Shown here in pieces: positions 26,801 through 39,708 of a stretch of DNA of 64,000 nt. The position numbers and the translations under genes are program-made. This DNA is from Cymodocea nodosa (Eukaryota; Streptophyta; Magnoliopsida; Alismatales; Cymodoceaceae). Within the stretch, counting starts at the first letter, position 1, and the number at the start of each line of letters is the position of its first letter. The notes beneath the pieces are model-generated. The model was not told the origin of the DNA and made no database searches. It saw only the letters and a program-made list of their open reading frames with translations. Location of the stretch: positions 826,001 to 890,000 of the forward strand of contig CM072336.1 of NCBI GenBank assembly GCA_036874045.1, read 5' to 3'.

Positions 26801-27903
26801 CATTCATTAACATTAAAATCTCGATGACATGCATACCAGAGCATGTGCGGAAGGCAAATTAATCCATGACGTGCACGTTCAAACAGCTTACATGTGTGTG
26901 CCCATTTCTAAATAAAGGCAGTTAGTTAATTAATTTTTTCAGACTTTTCGTACTTTTTATTTTATTTTATTTTTCTTTTGTTTCAGAAAAATCTGTTTTT
27001 ATGCTAAGCAAAGCTTACGTTGGAAAATTTTGTTGGCATTAATTATCAACCAATATTGCATGATCCGTAGTTAATTTACACGTTTCTATATATGGAGAGA
27101 TTTACAATAGGAGTTTTATTTTTTTTTTGGAATTTATAATGAGAGTTTAGTTTTTTTATAATGGAAATTGGTAATGGGAGTTGATCTTATATACGATTTA
27201 AGCAACAGCCCAGCAAATCATGAGGATGCACGTGCATCAACCAATTGGTTTAAAAGATGGAGTAATAATCAAAAATAATAGATCAATCAATCAATCAATC
27301 AATCAAAAATAACCATATACACTTGTAATTTTTACTAAGATTAAAAAACAATAATATTTGTAATTTTCGTTAAGTTTCACATGGATTAAATATAGTCATG
27401 TTCGAACACGTACCCACCATAAAGAGGGAGGCACATCCTAGCGAACATAATTAAGATGATATATTACAAATTAGTCATAGGCATACTAATTAATTAATTA
27501 ATTAATTAATTATACTTTGTGATGTGAGGTGTGGTCCATTGGATCGACCACAGCCTATGGATAGAGTACGTGGACGATTGGCTGCTCTTCATCAGCCATG
27601 AGTTGACCCAGAGATGCTTCAAATCACTTACTCAGCCTGGTCGAGTCACTTGTTATATATATATATATATATGCTCACAAGAGAAATTGATCGCCACTTT
27701 CTTGTAGGGAATATTCCGATGAGGATGACTAGTCAGGTCGAACACATGATCTGACGTTCCCTTAAGGCTATGGACATAGACGTTGTCTTTACAGTAGTAG
27801 TACAACAACTGCCGCATAGTGCAATACATATACACAACAGCATGTGATGAACAATTGGATGTACATATATGGAACTAACTTGAAGATCGATCCTTACATA
27901 TAC

Positions 27904-27943
<40 letters not shown>

Positions 27944-29750
27944 GTCAGGCGGTGAGATATGATCTGCAGAGACTGGCTAGCTTGCACTTGCAGAAGGGTT
28001 TCCAACGTGCATGCATGGTGAAGCCACTTAATTCTCAGCAAACCTTGAGTCTCGATCATGCATGGCCTCTTGGCTAGACCGAGGTCGATGGTCACAACTC
28101 ACTTATCAAACCAAGATTTCGAAGGAGCTTCTGTCCTTACCAAGGTTGATTCATGCATGACGGGTCCATTTTCGATAAATAAAATAAAATTTAATCTTGA
28201 TAATTTATGCACTTACGTAATTTATTTATATTAATATTAATATTAATATTAATATTTAATATTTGTATTGATGTTAATATTTAATATTTTTATTTTAAAA
28301 ATAAAATTTATAATTCATCTTTATTTTAAATTCTTGATTTTCTGTAACATGCATAAATAACTTCTTCTTTTTTGTGACTTTGTATACTTAATTTTCATTT
28401 CCTAATTTTTTAACTTTCATTTCTTTTTTTCATTTTCTTTTTTGGACTTTTACATACAAATAGGCCTTTTTTCGCATATTTACTTGACATATCGATCTAT
28501 TGGAGAGAGTGAGACCACATCTCTACGTGAAAGAGTCATATACATGTGTTAGTTTTACAGCAAGATCGAATGCACACCAGCGTCCTTTCCGATCAATCCA
28601 CTCATTCGCAAACAATAATTAAGGAAATGTCACAAATATTTTTCGTAAACAAAAAATTAAATGATTCTTGCATTCTTATCAACTTGACTTGCAAGAAATA
28701 TTTGCAGTATAAAATAATGGAGGCTACAATTTGGTTATTCCATGGTCGGGTCAATTGACGACTGCGAGTTAAACAAATTAAAAGAATTATAAAAATACAA
28801 TTGGCAGTTAGTTGTGACACGCATAAACCACAACAATTGTGGGAAGAACAAATCACAATCAGCAGGTTTTGTAGGAGCTTAAAGTTTTTTCGCTAACAAA
28901 TCACAGTCATTAAATTATGCTAGCTAACACCAATTAATATTCACTCATAGCTAGAGAGGCAGGCACCGTGAATGCATATGTTGATGTGGTCACTGGGAAT
29001 TCTTTATTTATTTCGATTATTCCTCCCAAATATTTTATGCTTTCTGGTGGTGAAATAATTAAGCTTACGGCTTAATTTATTATTAACGTGATCTTTGAGT
29101 ACGGATGCAAATCGGTGGGGTCGAAAGTCGATCTTAACTGATATTTTAACTGTAACTAAACAAAAATCAATAAAAATATTGATCCTTACAGATTTTCAAA
29201 GAATAAGCTTATGTCATATTATAAGTGACATGCATGCATTTAAGATCAATTTTCACATATTAATTCCTGGAACACAAAATTAAACTTCAATTCCCACTTG
29301 AAAATCCCAAATGCACCGTGAGATTGATCATCGGCTTTTCGAAAATCCAAAATTTTCCTCTCCAACAAGACTGGCCATATATGTGGCACGTTTGATATTG
29401 CATGCATGTTTCCATTTAAATATTTTAATAAATTAACAACGCTTACAATTTCGATATTTTTCTAAATTTTTAATTACCAAAAAAAATTACCTGACGAACT
29501 TTATAAAAAAGATGGTGGTGTATCATGCTTAACTTATTCTCGAGTTCATAACGATATCAAAAAGTTAGTTAATATATGACTAGATAGAATTAACTTTATA
29601 TCGTAGCAAAATTATTTCAGTAAATATAATTTCTAACTGACTTGTAAATTTAAATTACTCGATAGAATTGTCAAGGAAAAAAAAGGGTCGAACATAAAAC
29701 TAATTTCTTGTACTCTACGATTCTGCGTCGATTCTCCTTGCATGCAAAAA
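23854..29750. other. Gene-poor region downstream of NF-YB
   Basis: AT-rich sequence with no recognisable gene. It holds several simple repeats: (ATCA)n near 27282-27305, (TTAA)n near 27487-27515, (TA)n near 27655-27672, (TA)n(GA)n near 27904-27942 and TTAATA repeats near 28228-28255. The first 200-400 bases should be the NF-YB 3' UTR. No transposon termini were recognised by eye. Confidence 0.5.
27904..27942 (+). repeat. Compound microsatellite (TA)n(GA)n
   Basis: An uninterrupted TA run changes directly into an uninterrupted GA run. This is a typical compound microsatellite. Confidence 0.85.
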
Positions 29751-29759
29751 GAGAGAAAT

Positions 29760-30281
29760 CTTTTTATCCCAGGAAAAGGGAGGAGAACAAGTAGGTTTGG
29801 GAGGCGGGAGGGAGAGGAGGAAAACGAACAGAGGAGGAACAAGAACGAGAACGAAGAAGAGTGAGCAGCCACGCCACCCGCGTCCACCTGTGGGCTGTGG
29901 ACTCCAAATCGGGCAAGAGAACTTTTCCCTTGAGCCTTCCCTTCTTTCCGTGCTCTGCATCGGTCCATTCCCTCGGATTGGAATTGAAACCTCCTTGTCG
30001 ATTGATTGCCTGCGGTTAGGGTTCGGTGGGATTTGAGCAGAATTGGGGTTTTGATCGTGAGTTGGATAGCTCGGAGCTTTGATTTTTTTTTTTGGTTCTT
30101 CTGGTGTGCTTGTCTCTTTCCATGCGAGTTGAGGATTGGGATGGTTGATCAGCAAGAGCTCCCCTGCGCGGTGCAGTATCCCGTTGCAGGGTGAGAAACT
30201 AGAATTGTTGTTGCTGGTTTCGGTTGTTCTCGTTTTTGTTGTTTGTATCCTTTTCTTTCTTCTGGGTAGTGTGGCCGGAGA
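29760..30281 (+). promoter_or_regulatory. 5' leader region of SNF4, with a 17-codon upstream ORF
   Basis: The region is GC-richer than its surroundings and lies directly before the SNF4 start. An upstream ATG at 30141 opens a short frame (MVDQQELPCAVQYPVAG) that stops at 30192-30194. The end of this frame (GCAGG then GTGAGA at about 30189) also looks like a splice donor, with a possible acceptor TGGGTAG at about 30262-30268, so a 5' UTR intron of about 78 bp is possible. If spliced, the upstream frame would run over the SNF4 ATG out of frame and stop at about 30300. Confidence 0.45.
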
Positions 30282-33200
30282 ATGTTTCCGCAAGCGGTAG
30301 ATTCCGGGCATGGTGTTGTGGATGGGATTGAGGGTACCGTGTTGTTCCCGACACGTTTTGTCTGGCGGTATGGGGGGACAAGAGTCTTCCTTGCTGGTTC
30401 ATTCACGAGGTAATCGTTGGATTGCTTTTTCCTTTTGGCTGTAATTTCTTTTTTTAAAAGTAGCTTTTCCACAGTAATTTGAACGATCATTTGCTTCCAA
30501 AGTCTAAATAATCTCCTGATCAGACGCCTTTTCTGGGGATTCTGTCTAGGTGGGTAGAGCACATACCAATGACCCCTGTGGAAGGTTGTCCAACAGTCTT
30601 TCAGGCAATCTGCAACCTAACACCAGGCCATCATCAGGTTTTACTTTAAGCTTTATAACACAAGCATCATTTACGGTGAGTAGCTAGAATTGCATCGATT
30701 TTCCAGAGATAGATGTCATTTGATTTGCATAAGTATAATTTATTTTGCATTCAGATCATTTTCTTCTTATAATTTAATGAATGTTCGTGGATAACATTGC
30801 GGTTATTTATCTATTCGTAGGTCCGGAGCAGCCTATTAACATTTTGAACCGGTAGTGCACTCTCATGACATCCATCACATGTCATAAGAATCTGTTCCAG
30901 TGCTCAGATATCTATATCACGTTCACTCACTATTGTTCACATCTTTGACACTATTTTTTTGGATAACTGATGTGATATCTTATAAATTTGTTACAAAAAG
31001 TCCAAAAAGACATATGGCCAAGGCCCTCGGCAAAGCCTCTATGTCTTCATCCCATCCCATGGGAATTCATAAACTGTAACTACACACAGCATTTCCTTAG
31101 AAAAAGTAAACTGCTACATATACTCTTTGCAAAATCCTCTCCCTTGGTACCTAATTAAATTCAGAAGAACAAACTGACATGGTGACACCAGTGAGTTATT
31201 AACACAAAGGCAGCTTCATCACATACAATATCTACATTGATCAGGAGTCATTCTAATGAGCATGCTTTTTTTATGAACAAAATGCAATTGAGACATTCAT
31301 TTTCTTTGGCAAGTCATACCCTTCTAACTAAACAAATCCAAATAATATTTACATTTGAAAAAAAAACCCATATAAACTTTTATTGGCGGGGGAGGGGGGG
31401 GTTTCTCTTATATCAACTTTTTTTTGCTTCCTTATAGAGAATCAGGAATTTTTATTAAACCAAAAGTCATACTCAATAAAAAATAGAAAAGATGGTGTAG
31501 ATCCCCAGAAAGAATACCATTCATCTTCATGTAAAACACACTTATTCCTTCTCAACTTTGTAACAGTTCTATCACTTGGTAACAACCACATAATAACTGA
31601 ATTCCAAATGGGCTCTTTGATTTGGCATTCCAAACTCTCCCATTGAAATCAAATGAAAGTGAAGTCGTAGTTAACTTCTAATATGCATGTCTCACTGCAG
31701 TCTATTTCCAAGAATCTTATTGGCTGTCAACCAGTCTGGGTGACGTCATTGGCCAAATAAATTACCTCTTCCTCCAGATTGCTTCAACAAGCTAGATCCA
31801 TCAATGAGTGCCATTCTGACTGATAAAATTCTGTACACAGATAGGGTAAAATCAAAGAGATACCTGCTGAAGTTTTGTGTTGATATCTTTTATGATGTGT
31901 AACCCATAGTTTTTATTCTCACACAAAAAAAAACTCATAGTTGGCCAACTTGCTAGTTTAATAGGTAAAAAACACACATGGATATGGGAATGACATGATA
32001 CTGAGATGTGGATACAGAATTTATTGGAAAGATAGGATATGAATATATGATATGAGGAGATGTCATAAAATTTTGTGTCCTTGTACTTAATAAAATAACG
32101 AATTATCTAAAGTAAAAACAACAAAGGTACTCGCCAATGTACTTGTAATTCCATTGTAATGCTTTACTTGAATTTATAATTTTTTTCGGGAAAATGGTGG
32201 GATGATTTCATTAAGGCAATAAAAATTTCCTACAAAGGGTTAACTTGCATGGTACTTATGGACAAAATACAATAAAAAGGAAACCAGCAAAAGAATTATG
32301 AATAATGCTGAAGGAACACCTGAACCCCACTCTAAAATCATCTTCAGTTTGCTCTAAGATCTGTTGAATGCATAAACTCTTCCCTTGTAAAACAATTTCA
32401 TTTTGGTGTTTCCAAGGATTCTACAAAACCATATGCCACTTCAAAATTTGCTGATATTGTTCTCCCTTCCATTTCCCTTTCAGTGAGCCCTCCTAAATGG
32501 TCACAAAGGAATCTCCTCAGCATTCTAATTTTCTATCCTTACTATTACATGTTGATGCTCTCCTAACCTTCATGTACCTGATGCCTCACGCCTTTGAAAG
32601 AACCTTGCCTTCTGACTGCTGTTGGCAAGCTCCTTCCCTGTGGCATAGTCTCTTGTAGAACTGCACTTCACTATGTTTCTACAATCATATTGCCTCCATT
32701 GCCAAAACATAAGCATCTCTGGCATTGGTTCAAATGGCACTATGTCTTTGTCACCCAACTATGCTTGCTGACTTCTTCATGATAAGAATTTTCTAGTAAG
32801 TTAAATAAATTATCCTTTTTGGATAAACAACTGTTAAATAATGTCATTATGATAAACGATAAGTAATCAAATGTCAAAAATAAATTGGAATTGTTTAGAA
32901 AAGTTACATAAGAAGGTTCCTTTTGTAAAGTATTCCTTTACCAGTTTACCATTAGAAATTATGTTTCCCATTATCTTATATGTCTTCATCTCAGTAGATT
33001 ATCAGATACAAATCGATAAAATTCTCACATATGATTTGCAGTAATTGTTTATCAATGAATGAATATGGTAATCAGAAAGTGAGGATACCACAAATATCTA
33101 AAACTAGAATTTTTAGATAAGGATATGTGCACAATTCGGACATAATATCAAATAGAATCCTAGCTTCATCGTTTGCTCGATATAAATGTGTTCCATTTTC

Positions 33201-36200
33201 AGTCAGTGATATAATTTATTATTCCTTTTTTGAGTGATAGTGTAATTTCTTTCTCATATCCATTGGTTCATACTTCTCAAGGCATGAAGGAGCCTAGGTG
33301 TTGGCCAAGGGTGCCTTGAATCCCTAGCCATTGCCTAGTTATTACTTTTTAGTAGTATGTATATGGTTATATACATTCAGGGATGCACATACACATATAA
33401 TGTATGTATGAATTTATATTATATATATAAACTATAATAATGATCGAATATATATTAAACATATGTATGATACTATAAATCAGATGTTAATTGCTGACAA
33501 TTATGTAATATTATGAAATATAAAAAAAATTCATCTTACATGGATTTTTGAATAAAATGCATCATGCAAAATCATAACAATGTTGTATAATTATAATATG
33601 TTAAATATATGTAAAAGAAAGTAGAAAATCAGATTTTAAATGCTTAAAATGTATTTAGTGTCATATAAGCACTTGATTGGGAGATCTGATTAGTTCTGGA
33701 TATCAAAACAAACTTGCCATAAAACACTCAATTTTGTTATCGCACCTTGTTGCCTAGATGGTGCCTCAACAAGGATGTATTGGTTTGTATTACTTTTAAT
33801 GGATGTGATCATGGATGCCATTCTCCAAACTTTCAAAGATTCATAACTACTTGTAAATGTGTATCAATATAAGCATACATACACTGCGGTTTGTAGTGCA
33901 TGTTTCACATCCCTTATGCCAGTTTTGTGCCTTATAAGGATTTTTTACCCTTTCACATGTGCCTGTTTGCAAGCTCTTGCTGCTTTTACTTTCCTACCAC
34001 TGTTGCTTAGTGCCTATTGGAATTTTGTTTAACTCGTAGCCAATTACCTGCAGTACAAGTTCCTTGTTGATGGGGAGTGGCGGCATGATGAACACCAACA
34101 CTCTGCTATCATAGCAAACTATGGAACTGTGAATACTGTTCTCTTATCTGTGGAAGCTGATCATACTTTGCACCTGGATACTTCATCTCATGGAACAAGC
34201 ATGGATGTAGATAATGTGGCCTCCCTTCATATGGTAAGTTTGTTTTATAGGATATTTTCTATACTTGGTTCTTTTGTTATTAAATCTGATTTCTTTAATG
34301 CCTGTTAAATATGATTCAGATGAAACTTAAAAGCAGGAATATTGTGGTATTTTTCCAAATGTTTGTCTTTGAAATTGCCACTACGTAAGGAAGTCACAGT
34401 ATTAGATGCATCTGTGTAGGGTTCTTCTTTGAGAATCTCAGAGGACGAAATGGCAGCTTCTAATCATAGCATTGCTTTATTTTTGTCCACCAAGACGGCT
34501 TATGATTTGCTTCCCGAATCTGGAAAGGTTTTGACATCCTACTCCTCTATTCCAATACTTTAATATATATAATAGGTCTTTTGAGTTGCTTTTTTTGGAG
34601 CAACCTCTACTTTAAACTGTTGATAGCTTGACATAATTTCTTTTTGCTTTTTGTTCCATTGTGAGATTTCAGGTCATTGCACTAGATGTCAACTTGCCTG
34701 TTAAGGAAGCATTCCATGTACTCTATGAAGAGGTAGTATTTATTTTTAATGCTTTGATTTGATTACAGTCTTACAATATCTACATTGTTTCGTGAGGTTC
34801 AGGATTCAATAATTAGCATTCAATCAACAAAGGCTGTAGATTATTCACTTCCCATGAATATGATTCATAAATTAGCTGATCAGTATTGACATGTTCTTTT
34901 CCTTGCCTGTTGTTTTGTGCCATATTCTTGCAAGCTTGACCAAATTTTGTAATAAGTTTGATAATTAATCTTTATTCTGATTTTCTACATCAGCTGCTAG
35001 ATTTTACCATTAAAAAATGAAAAACACGGGCTTCCAACTCTGTGAACCCGTTGCATCTGCTTCTGGTTTGGATGAAGTTTTTCCTCATGTGGATGGAATT
35101 GAGACAATAAGGTGGCATTTGGCAAGAGTTAAGTAAATATGCTGAAAATGAGGGCTAGAAGAATGCTCTTGTTAGAGATATTATTAGATCTATTAGAGAT
35201 ATTATTAGAACTATATATATTATTATGAATTATTGGATATCCACATATCAGGTTGCCCTAATCCTAATCTACACACTCTATATTAATCCTATACATGCTG
35301 AACTTCCCTTCTAATGAACTATAAAGTTATTGCACTTATTTTGGGAAATGTTGCATACTTGCATTCCATTTGGTTAACATCTATTTTGAAATTTAGTGAG
35401 AGATTTTAGTAGGCAAACAAAATGAGAAGAGAGGATGAGACAAAGGTGGATAAAAAAGTGACATCTCAATATGAATTTTCAGGAGAAATTTTTGTGTAGT
35501 CATTACGGTTTTTCTTAATTGCTTAAGGTTTCAATGGCCAATGTTGAAACTATTATTTATTTAAAAAAAAAAAATGCTATCTTTTGTTTTTCTTCAGGGA
35601 AATTCTGTGGCTCCTCTTTGGGATTCCTCTAAAGGAAAATTTGTTGGAATGCTCAGTGCACTGGATTTCATATTAATTTTAAGAGAGGTAGATTTTTTAA
35701 TATAATGATAAAATTTGCTCTCATCTTGTGTTATTCATTTTTTTATAAGCATATGTTGCATTTATCTAATAAATGCTATTTCAGAAAATAAGAACAATCT
35801 GAGTTATAATTTCATTACATGGGGATGTTATTTCAGAAAAGAGACGAGGAAAATCTTTTTAGATTTTTTTCTCCCTATATGGTAAAAAATCAACTATTTT
35901 TTTGACATTAGTATGTCTGTCTTAACCACTTTGGACCATAATTATTGTGCTGCCTGCATAAATGCCACAACAAAGTTGGGTGCTTAATGCCCAGCTTCTT
36001 TTAAAATATCTAGATCTTAATCATATCTAATTCTTGATTGTGAACAAATCCACTCCTTTTAAAAAGGAAAACTAGGACACAAACCATGTTTATGTGATTT
36101 TGTGGTATATATTCTAATTTATCACTGTTGTGATTTTCATTATTCATTTTATTTGAAAATCTATGCATCACATTCAATAAATATTTATTGTATTTTACAT

Positions 36201-39200
36201 GTATGTGAATTTTTATTTCATTGAAAAAATATTTATGACATTTAAGACATAAGTTTGATCTTTCAATAAAAAGACCTAATTTGTACAAGAGTAATCATCA
36301 ATGAAAACAATGTAATTTCTTTTGACCAAACATAGATGGAACTCTAGCATGATCCTAAATGTGATAATGTACTAACTTAAATAGATTCTAACTCGACGTA
36401 GATATAACTAATGAAAAATAGCATGATGGTATTTACCCAATTGGCATGACTCACAATCAAAGGCAAAAATAGTGCATTAGTGTTTGGTTATAGAAGGAAT
36501 AATTATCTAAAGGTTGAGACCTTTTTTGACTTAGGGTATGTACAAGATCAGGGAGACTGAAAGTCCACTTCTAATTATTGTATATATCTTGGGAGCAATT
36601 TAGTGATATGATGAAGTAAAAAGCAAAATTTAGTGTCAAGGTAGAATATAGGTTTATAGTTTAGATTGCTTGTGAGATGATGTGGGTCAAATCCTTTCTG
36701 ATGGAAGTTGACTTTACCATTGAGACATTTGTGGTGATGCACTTTGGGAACCAAGTAGTTTTATTCATTGCCAACAATCTTGTTTTTCATGGGAGGGCAA
36801 AATATGTTGAGATAGATTATCACTACATTTGAGATACGGTGACGTCATTATACACTCAATCTATGAAGTAGCTAGCTATATTTTCACCGAAGACTTGAGT
36901 GTATGGGTATTTGTGAACTTATGCATCAAGCTGGATATGAATGACATATATGCTTCAACTTAAGGGTGAGTATTAGAGGTTATTATTATGTCTTAATGAG
37001 GTCATAATCTTAATGGGGCAAGTGGGTATCCATTATGTATCCAAAACCCCATATATGCACCATTGCTCTCTTATAGTAACAGCACAATTCAAATTTTCCT
37101 CCTTTTACAGATGCAAGTGCTTGATTCTAATCCATCAACCCACACTTTCAGCCATTATTTTTATGGTTCTTTACAAATATGGAAAGACAGAGAGTCACTT
37201 TTCATCTTTTGTTTGAGGATGTCCTATTGCATATTCTTTTTTATAATCTGGGTTTCTATATTAGGTTCCTATTTTGGTTTATAATTGGAGGTAGCATTGT
37301 TGTGGTGTTGGTGCATGATCATTATGTGTGTAGATTGCTTTTGTCATTGGATAGTGCTTACTTTCTCCTTTGATTGTTGGCTTACCACTCAATGGAGCCA
37401 CTTGTGTTTAAAGTAGGTGAAAAACTTGATCTTCTAATTGAATGGCTTCTATGTGACAGAGCTTTATGACCTCTTTCTTAAGTTATCCTTCCGTTGATTC
37501 TCATTTGTAATCTTATTTATTGAGGGATTGAGTTGATCATGATAACTTGTCAAAAATTCCATCTTTTTTCTCTTGTGAGTGTCAAAGAATCTCCAAGTTA
37601 GAAAGGCCTTGTAAGATATGATGCCATTGTTACTGTGCTCACTATGCTACAACTTTGGCTAGTACTGATAATAATGGTGGATGGAAAAAGATAGATTGAC
37701 TTGTAGTTTCATCATTTTTATCTGAAGTCATCTTATGTTTAACCATCCGCAAAATAATATTGATAGATAATTTCTCATTTAAGGGTCCATCTCAATTTAG
37801 GAGCCACGATGAGAGTTAATGAATAAAAGGAAAATTACAGAGTACCTGTTTTTTTTTTGTGTGTTTGTGTTCTATTGTGCACTTTCAGTTGACTGCTCAT
37901 TTACAACTTGTTTTTTATTTGGAAGATTCTTGTTAGTCCATAGAAACATTTTTTCTATTTTTCTGTTTTTTTAATTTGGAATATTTTTATGAACTATGAT
38001 AAACTTGTTGGAAGGATGAATCATTTTAATCTGAGGACTTGAGCCCCTTTATGCTTTATTGGTATGTCTGTTTTCCCATGAAATTTTTAAAATACCGGCA
38101 CTGCTTTTGCATATGCAGCTGGGTAATCATGGATCAAATCTTACCAAAGAAGAACTTGAGATGCATACAATATCTGCTTGGAAGGAGGAGAAGCTGCACT
38201 TGAAACTTGACGGGCATGGAAAGCCACCTCCAAGCAACTTAATCTATGTAATCTTCATTTCTATTACTCAATCTGTGGCCTAACTTTGTTAATTTATAAT
38301 ATTGTTTGCTGCTCTTTTCAATGTGAAATGTTAATTTAACTTCATGCGATAAGCCATTCACAGTAGCTAATATCTTGCCTTCATCATGTGATTGGTTATT
38401 TCTGTTTTTCGTTTTTATACATTGCTTGAGTCATTTTTGTTGCCTTGGTACATTTATATAATTTACTACTTTTGTATATAATTCACTACTTTTGTTGAGG
38501 GTGATAGTTTTATCTTGATAATACATTTTTGTGGATGTATGATCTTTTTTCGAGTTTTTTTCATCTTAATCAATGTTTTACTTGACTGGTACAGGCTGGT
38601 CCACATGACACGTTGAAAGACATTGCCTTGAAAATTTTGCATAATGAAGTGGCTACCGTTCCAATAATTCATTCTTCCTCAGAAGATGGCTTGTATCACC
38701 AGCTTCTGCATCTTGCATGCTTATCTGAAATTCTGAAATGTATCCCACATTGTCATGGTCCCTTTTCCTTTCTCATAATCTCTGAAAATTTATTGGTGTT
38801 TTTTGCCATTGATTTGCACAGGTATATACGAACACTTTCAACATTCATCCAGCCTGTTGCCAATACTCCAACATCCTATACGTGCATTTCCCATGGGGAC
38901 ATATCTCCCTAGCATTGATGAGTCAAATGGGCAGCCTCTAGCTATGTTGTCGCAACATGCCTCACTTAGTGCTGCTCTCTCTCTTCTGGTCCAGGGCAAG
39001 TAACTTTTTTGTTGAAAACTACATTGGCATCAGATTTTAGCCAAATCTTATTTGTGTAATCAGATAACCTTCAATTGGCTACTTTTGCAGCTCGAGTTAG
39101 TTCTATACCAGTGGTTGATGATAATAACTCCTTAGTGGCTATATATTCTAGGAGGTACGTTCACTGCCTTATCATGATTTCTTTGTTCATGTATCGGACG

Positions 39201-39708
39201 TGCACTTTTAATTTACTGTTATTTCTTTAGTTCAAAGTCGTGACCATGTATCTTTTGGCAGTGATATTACAGCGCTGGCTAAAGATAGAGCTTACGCACA
39301 AATTCATCTTGATCAGATGAGCATACACCAGGTATATTTACTTAATTTTCAGTTTGCCATCTTTTTCATGATTATTGCTTGATTCTTCCTAATTCATCAC
39401 CATAATTACAGGCTTTGCAACTTTCTCAAGATGCGGGTTCCCCATCTTTTAATGGACAGAGATGTCAGATGTGTCTCCGGTCTGATCCTCTGCTGAAAGT
39501 GATGGATCAGTTATCGAAGCCTGGTAATTCATCTGAAGTTGAAAGCCATCCTTTCTTTTTCTGAACTCTCAGCGTACTCGAACGTATATTCAATTTTCTT
39601 TTGCTTTATAATTCAGGAGTTCGGAGAGTGGTCATTGTGGAAGCTGGAAGCAAGAAAGTTGAGGGTATTATATCCTTGAGTGATGTATTCAAGTTCTTGC
39701 TCGGCTAA
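30282..39708 (+). CDS. SNF4: SNF4-like / KINbetagamma subunit of SnRK1 kinase, complete, 13 exons
   Basis: Exons: 30282-30409, 30550-30637, 34054-34233, 34420-34527, 34673-34732, 35598-35687, 38119-38247, 38595-38739, 38822-38995, 39091-39154, 39262-39331, 39412-39523, 39617-39708. All junctions keep frame; the total is 480 codons (479 aa), the usual length for plant SNF4. The N-terminus carries an AMPK-type carbohydrate-binding domain (about residues 20-100: [20 protein letters not shown], then [13 protein letters not shown]). The rest is four CBS repeats, for example [40 protein letters not shown] and [19 protein letters not shown], ending SDVFKFLLG. The family supplies the regulatory gamma function of the SnRK1 energy-sensing kinase. 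Intron 2 (3.4 kb) and intron 6 (2.4 kb) are enlarged, the latter by a copia relic. The intron after exon 9 starts with GC. Confidence 0.95.
33281..33780. mobile_element. Possible MITE-like element in SNF4 intron 2
   Basis: The ends of a roughly 500-bp AT-rich block are related in inverted orientation: GGAGCCTAGGTGTTGGCCAA at the left, and at the right GCACCTTGTTGCCTAGATGG, whose complement reads CCATCTAGGCAACAAGGTGC. The CCTAGGC-type ends resemble common plant hAT-like MITEs. Target duplication was not found, and the arms are diverged. Confidence 0.35.
35168..35300 (+). repeat. Copia LTR-like fragment in SNF4 intron 5
   Basis: TTGTTAGAGATATTATTAG followed by TATTGGATATCCACATATCA and GTTGCCCTAATCC. 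This resembles the sequences that directly follow the copia polypurine tracts at 36963 and 49669 in this window (TTAGAGG/TTAGATT, then GGGTATCC or GGGCATCC, then CCCTAATC-like text). It is probably a solo-LTR remnant; its borders are not defined. Confidence 0.4.
36560..37010 (+). mobile_element. Ty1/copia relic (RNase H end plus start of 3' LTR) in SNF4 intron 6
   Basis: The plus-strand frames, broken by stops, read [46 protein letters not shown], then DYHYI and ending WI-MTYMLQL. This is the usual end of copia Pol (AEYR...[10 protein letters not shown]...NQAAIFIANNP...IDCHYIRD...DIYAPA). A purine-rich AAGGGTGAGTATTAGAGG at about 36961-36978 fits a polypurine tract and LTR start. No intact frame remains. 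Confidence 0.7.

Noticed and set aside
27483-27515. TTAA repeat run as a possible regular repeat array
   Set aside because: A simple tetranucleotide microsatellite; no spacer-repeat structure.
29715-30311. 198-codon minus-strand frame opposite the SNF4 leader
   Set aside because: Low complexity, no domain, and it lies opposite the clear SNF4 leader and first exon.
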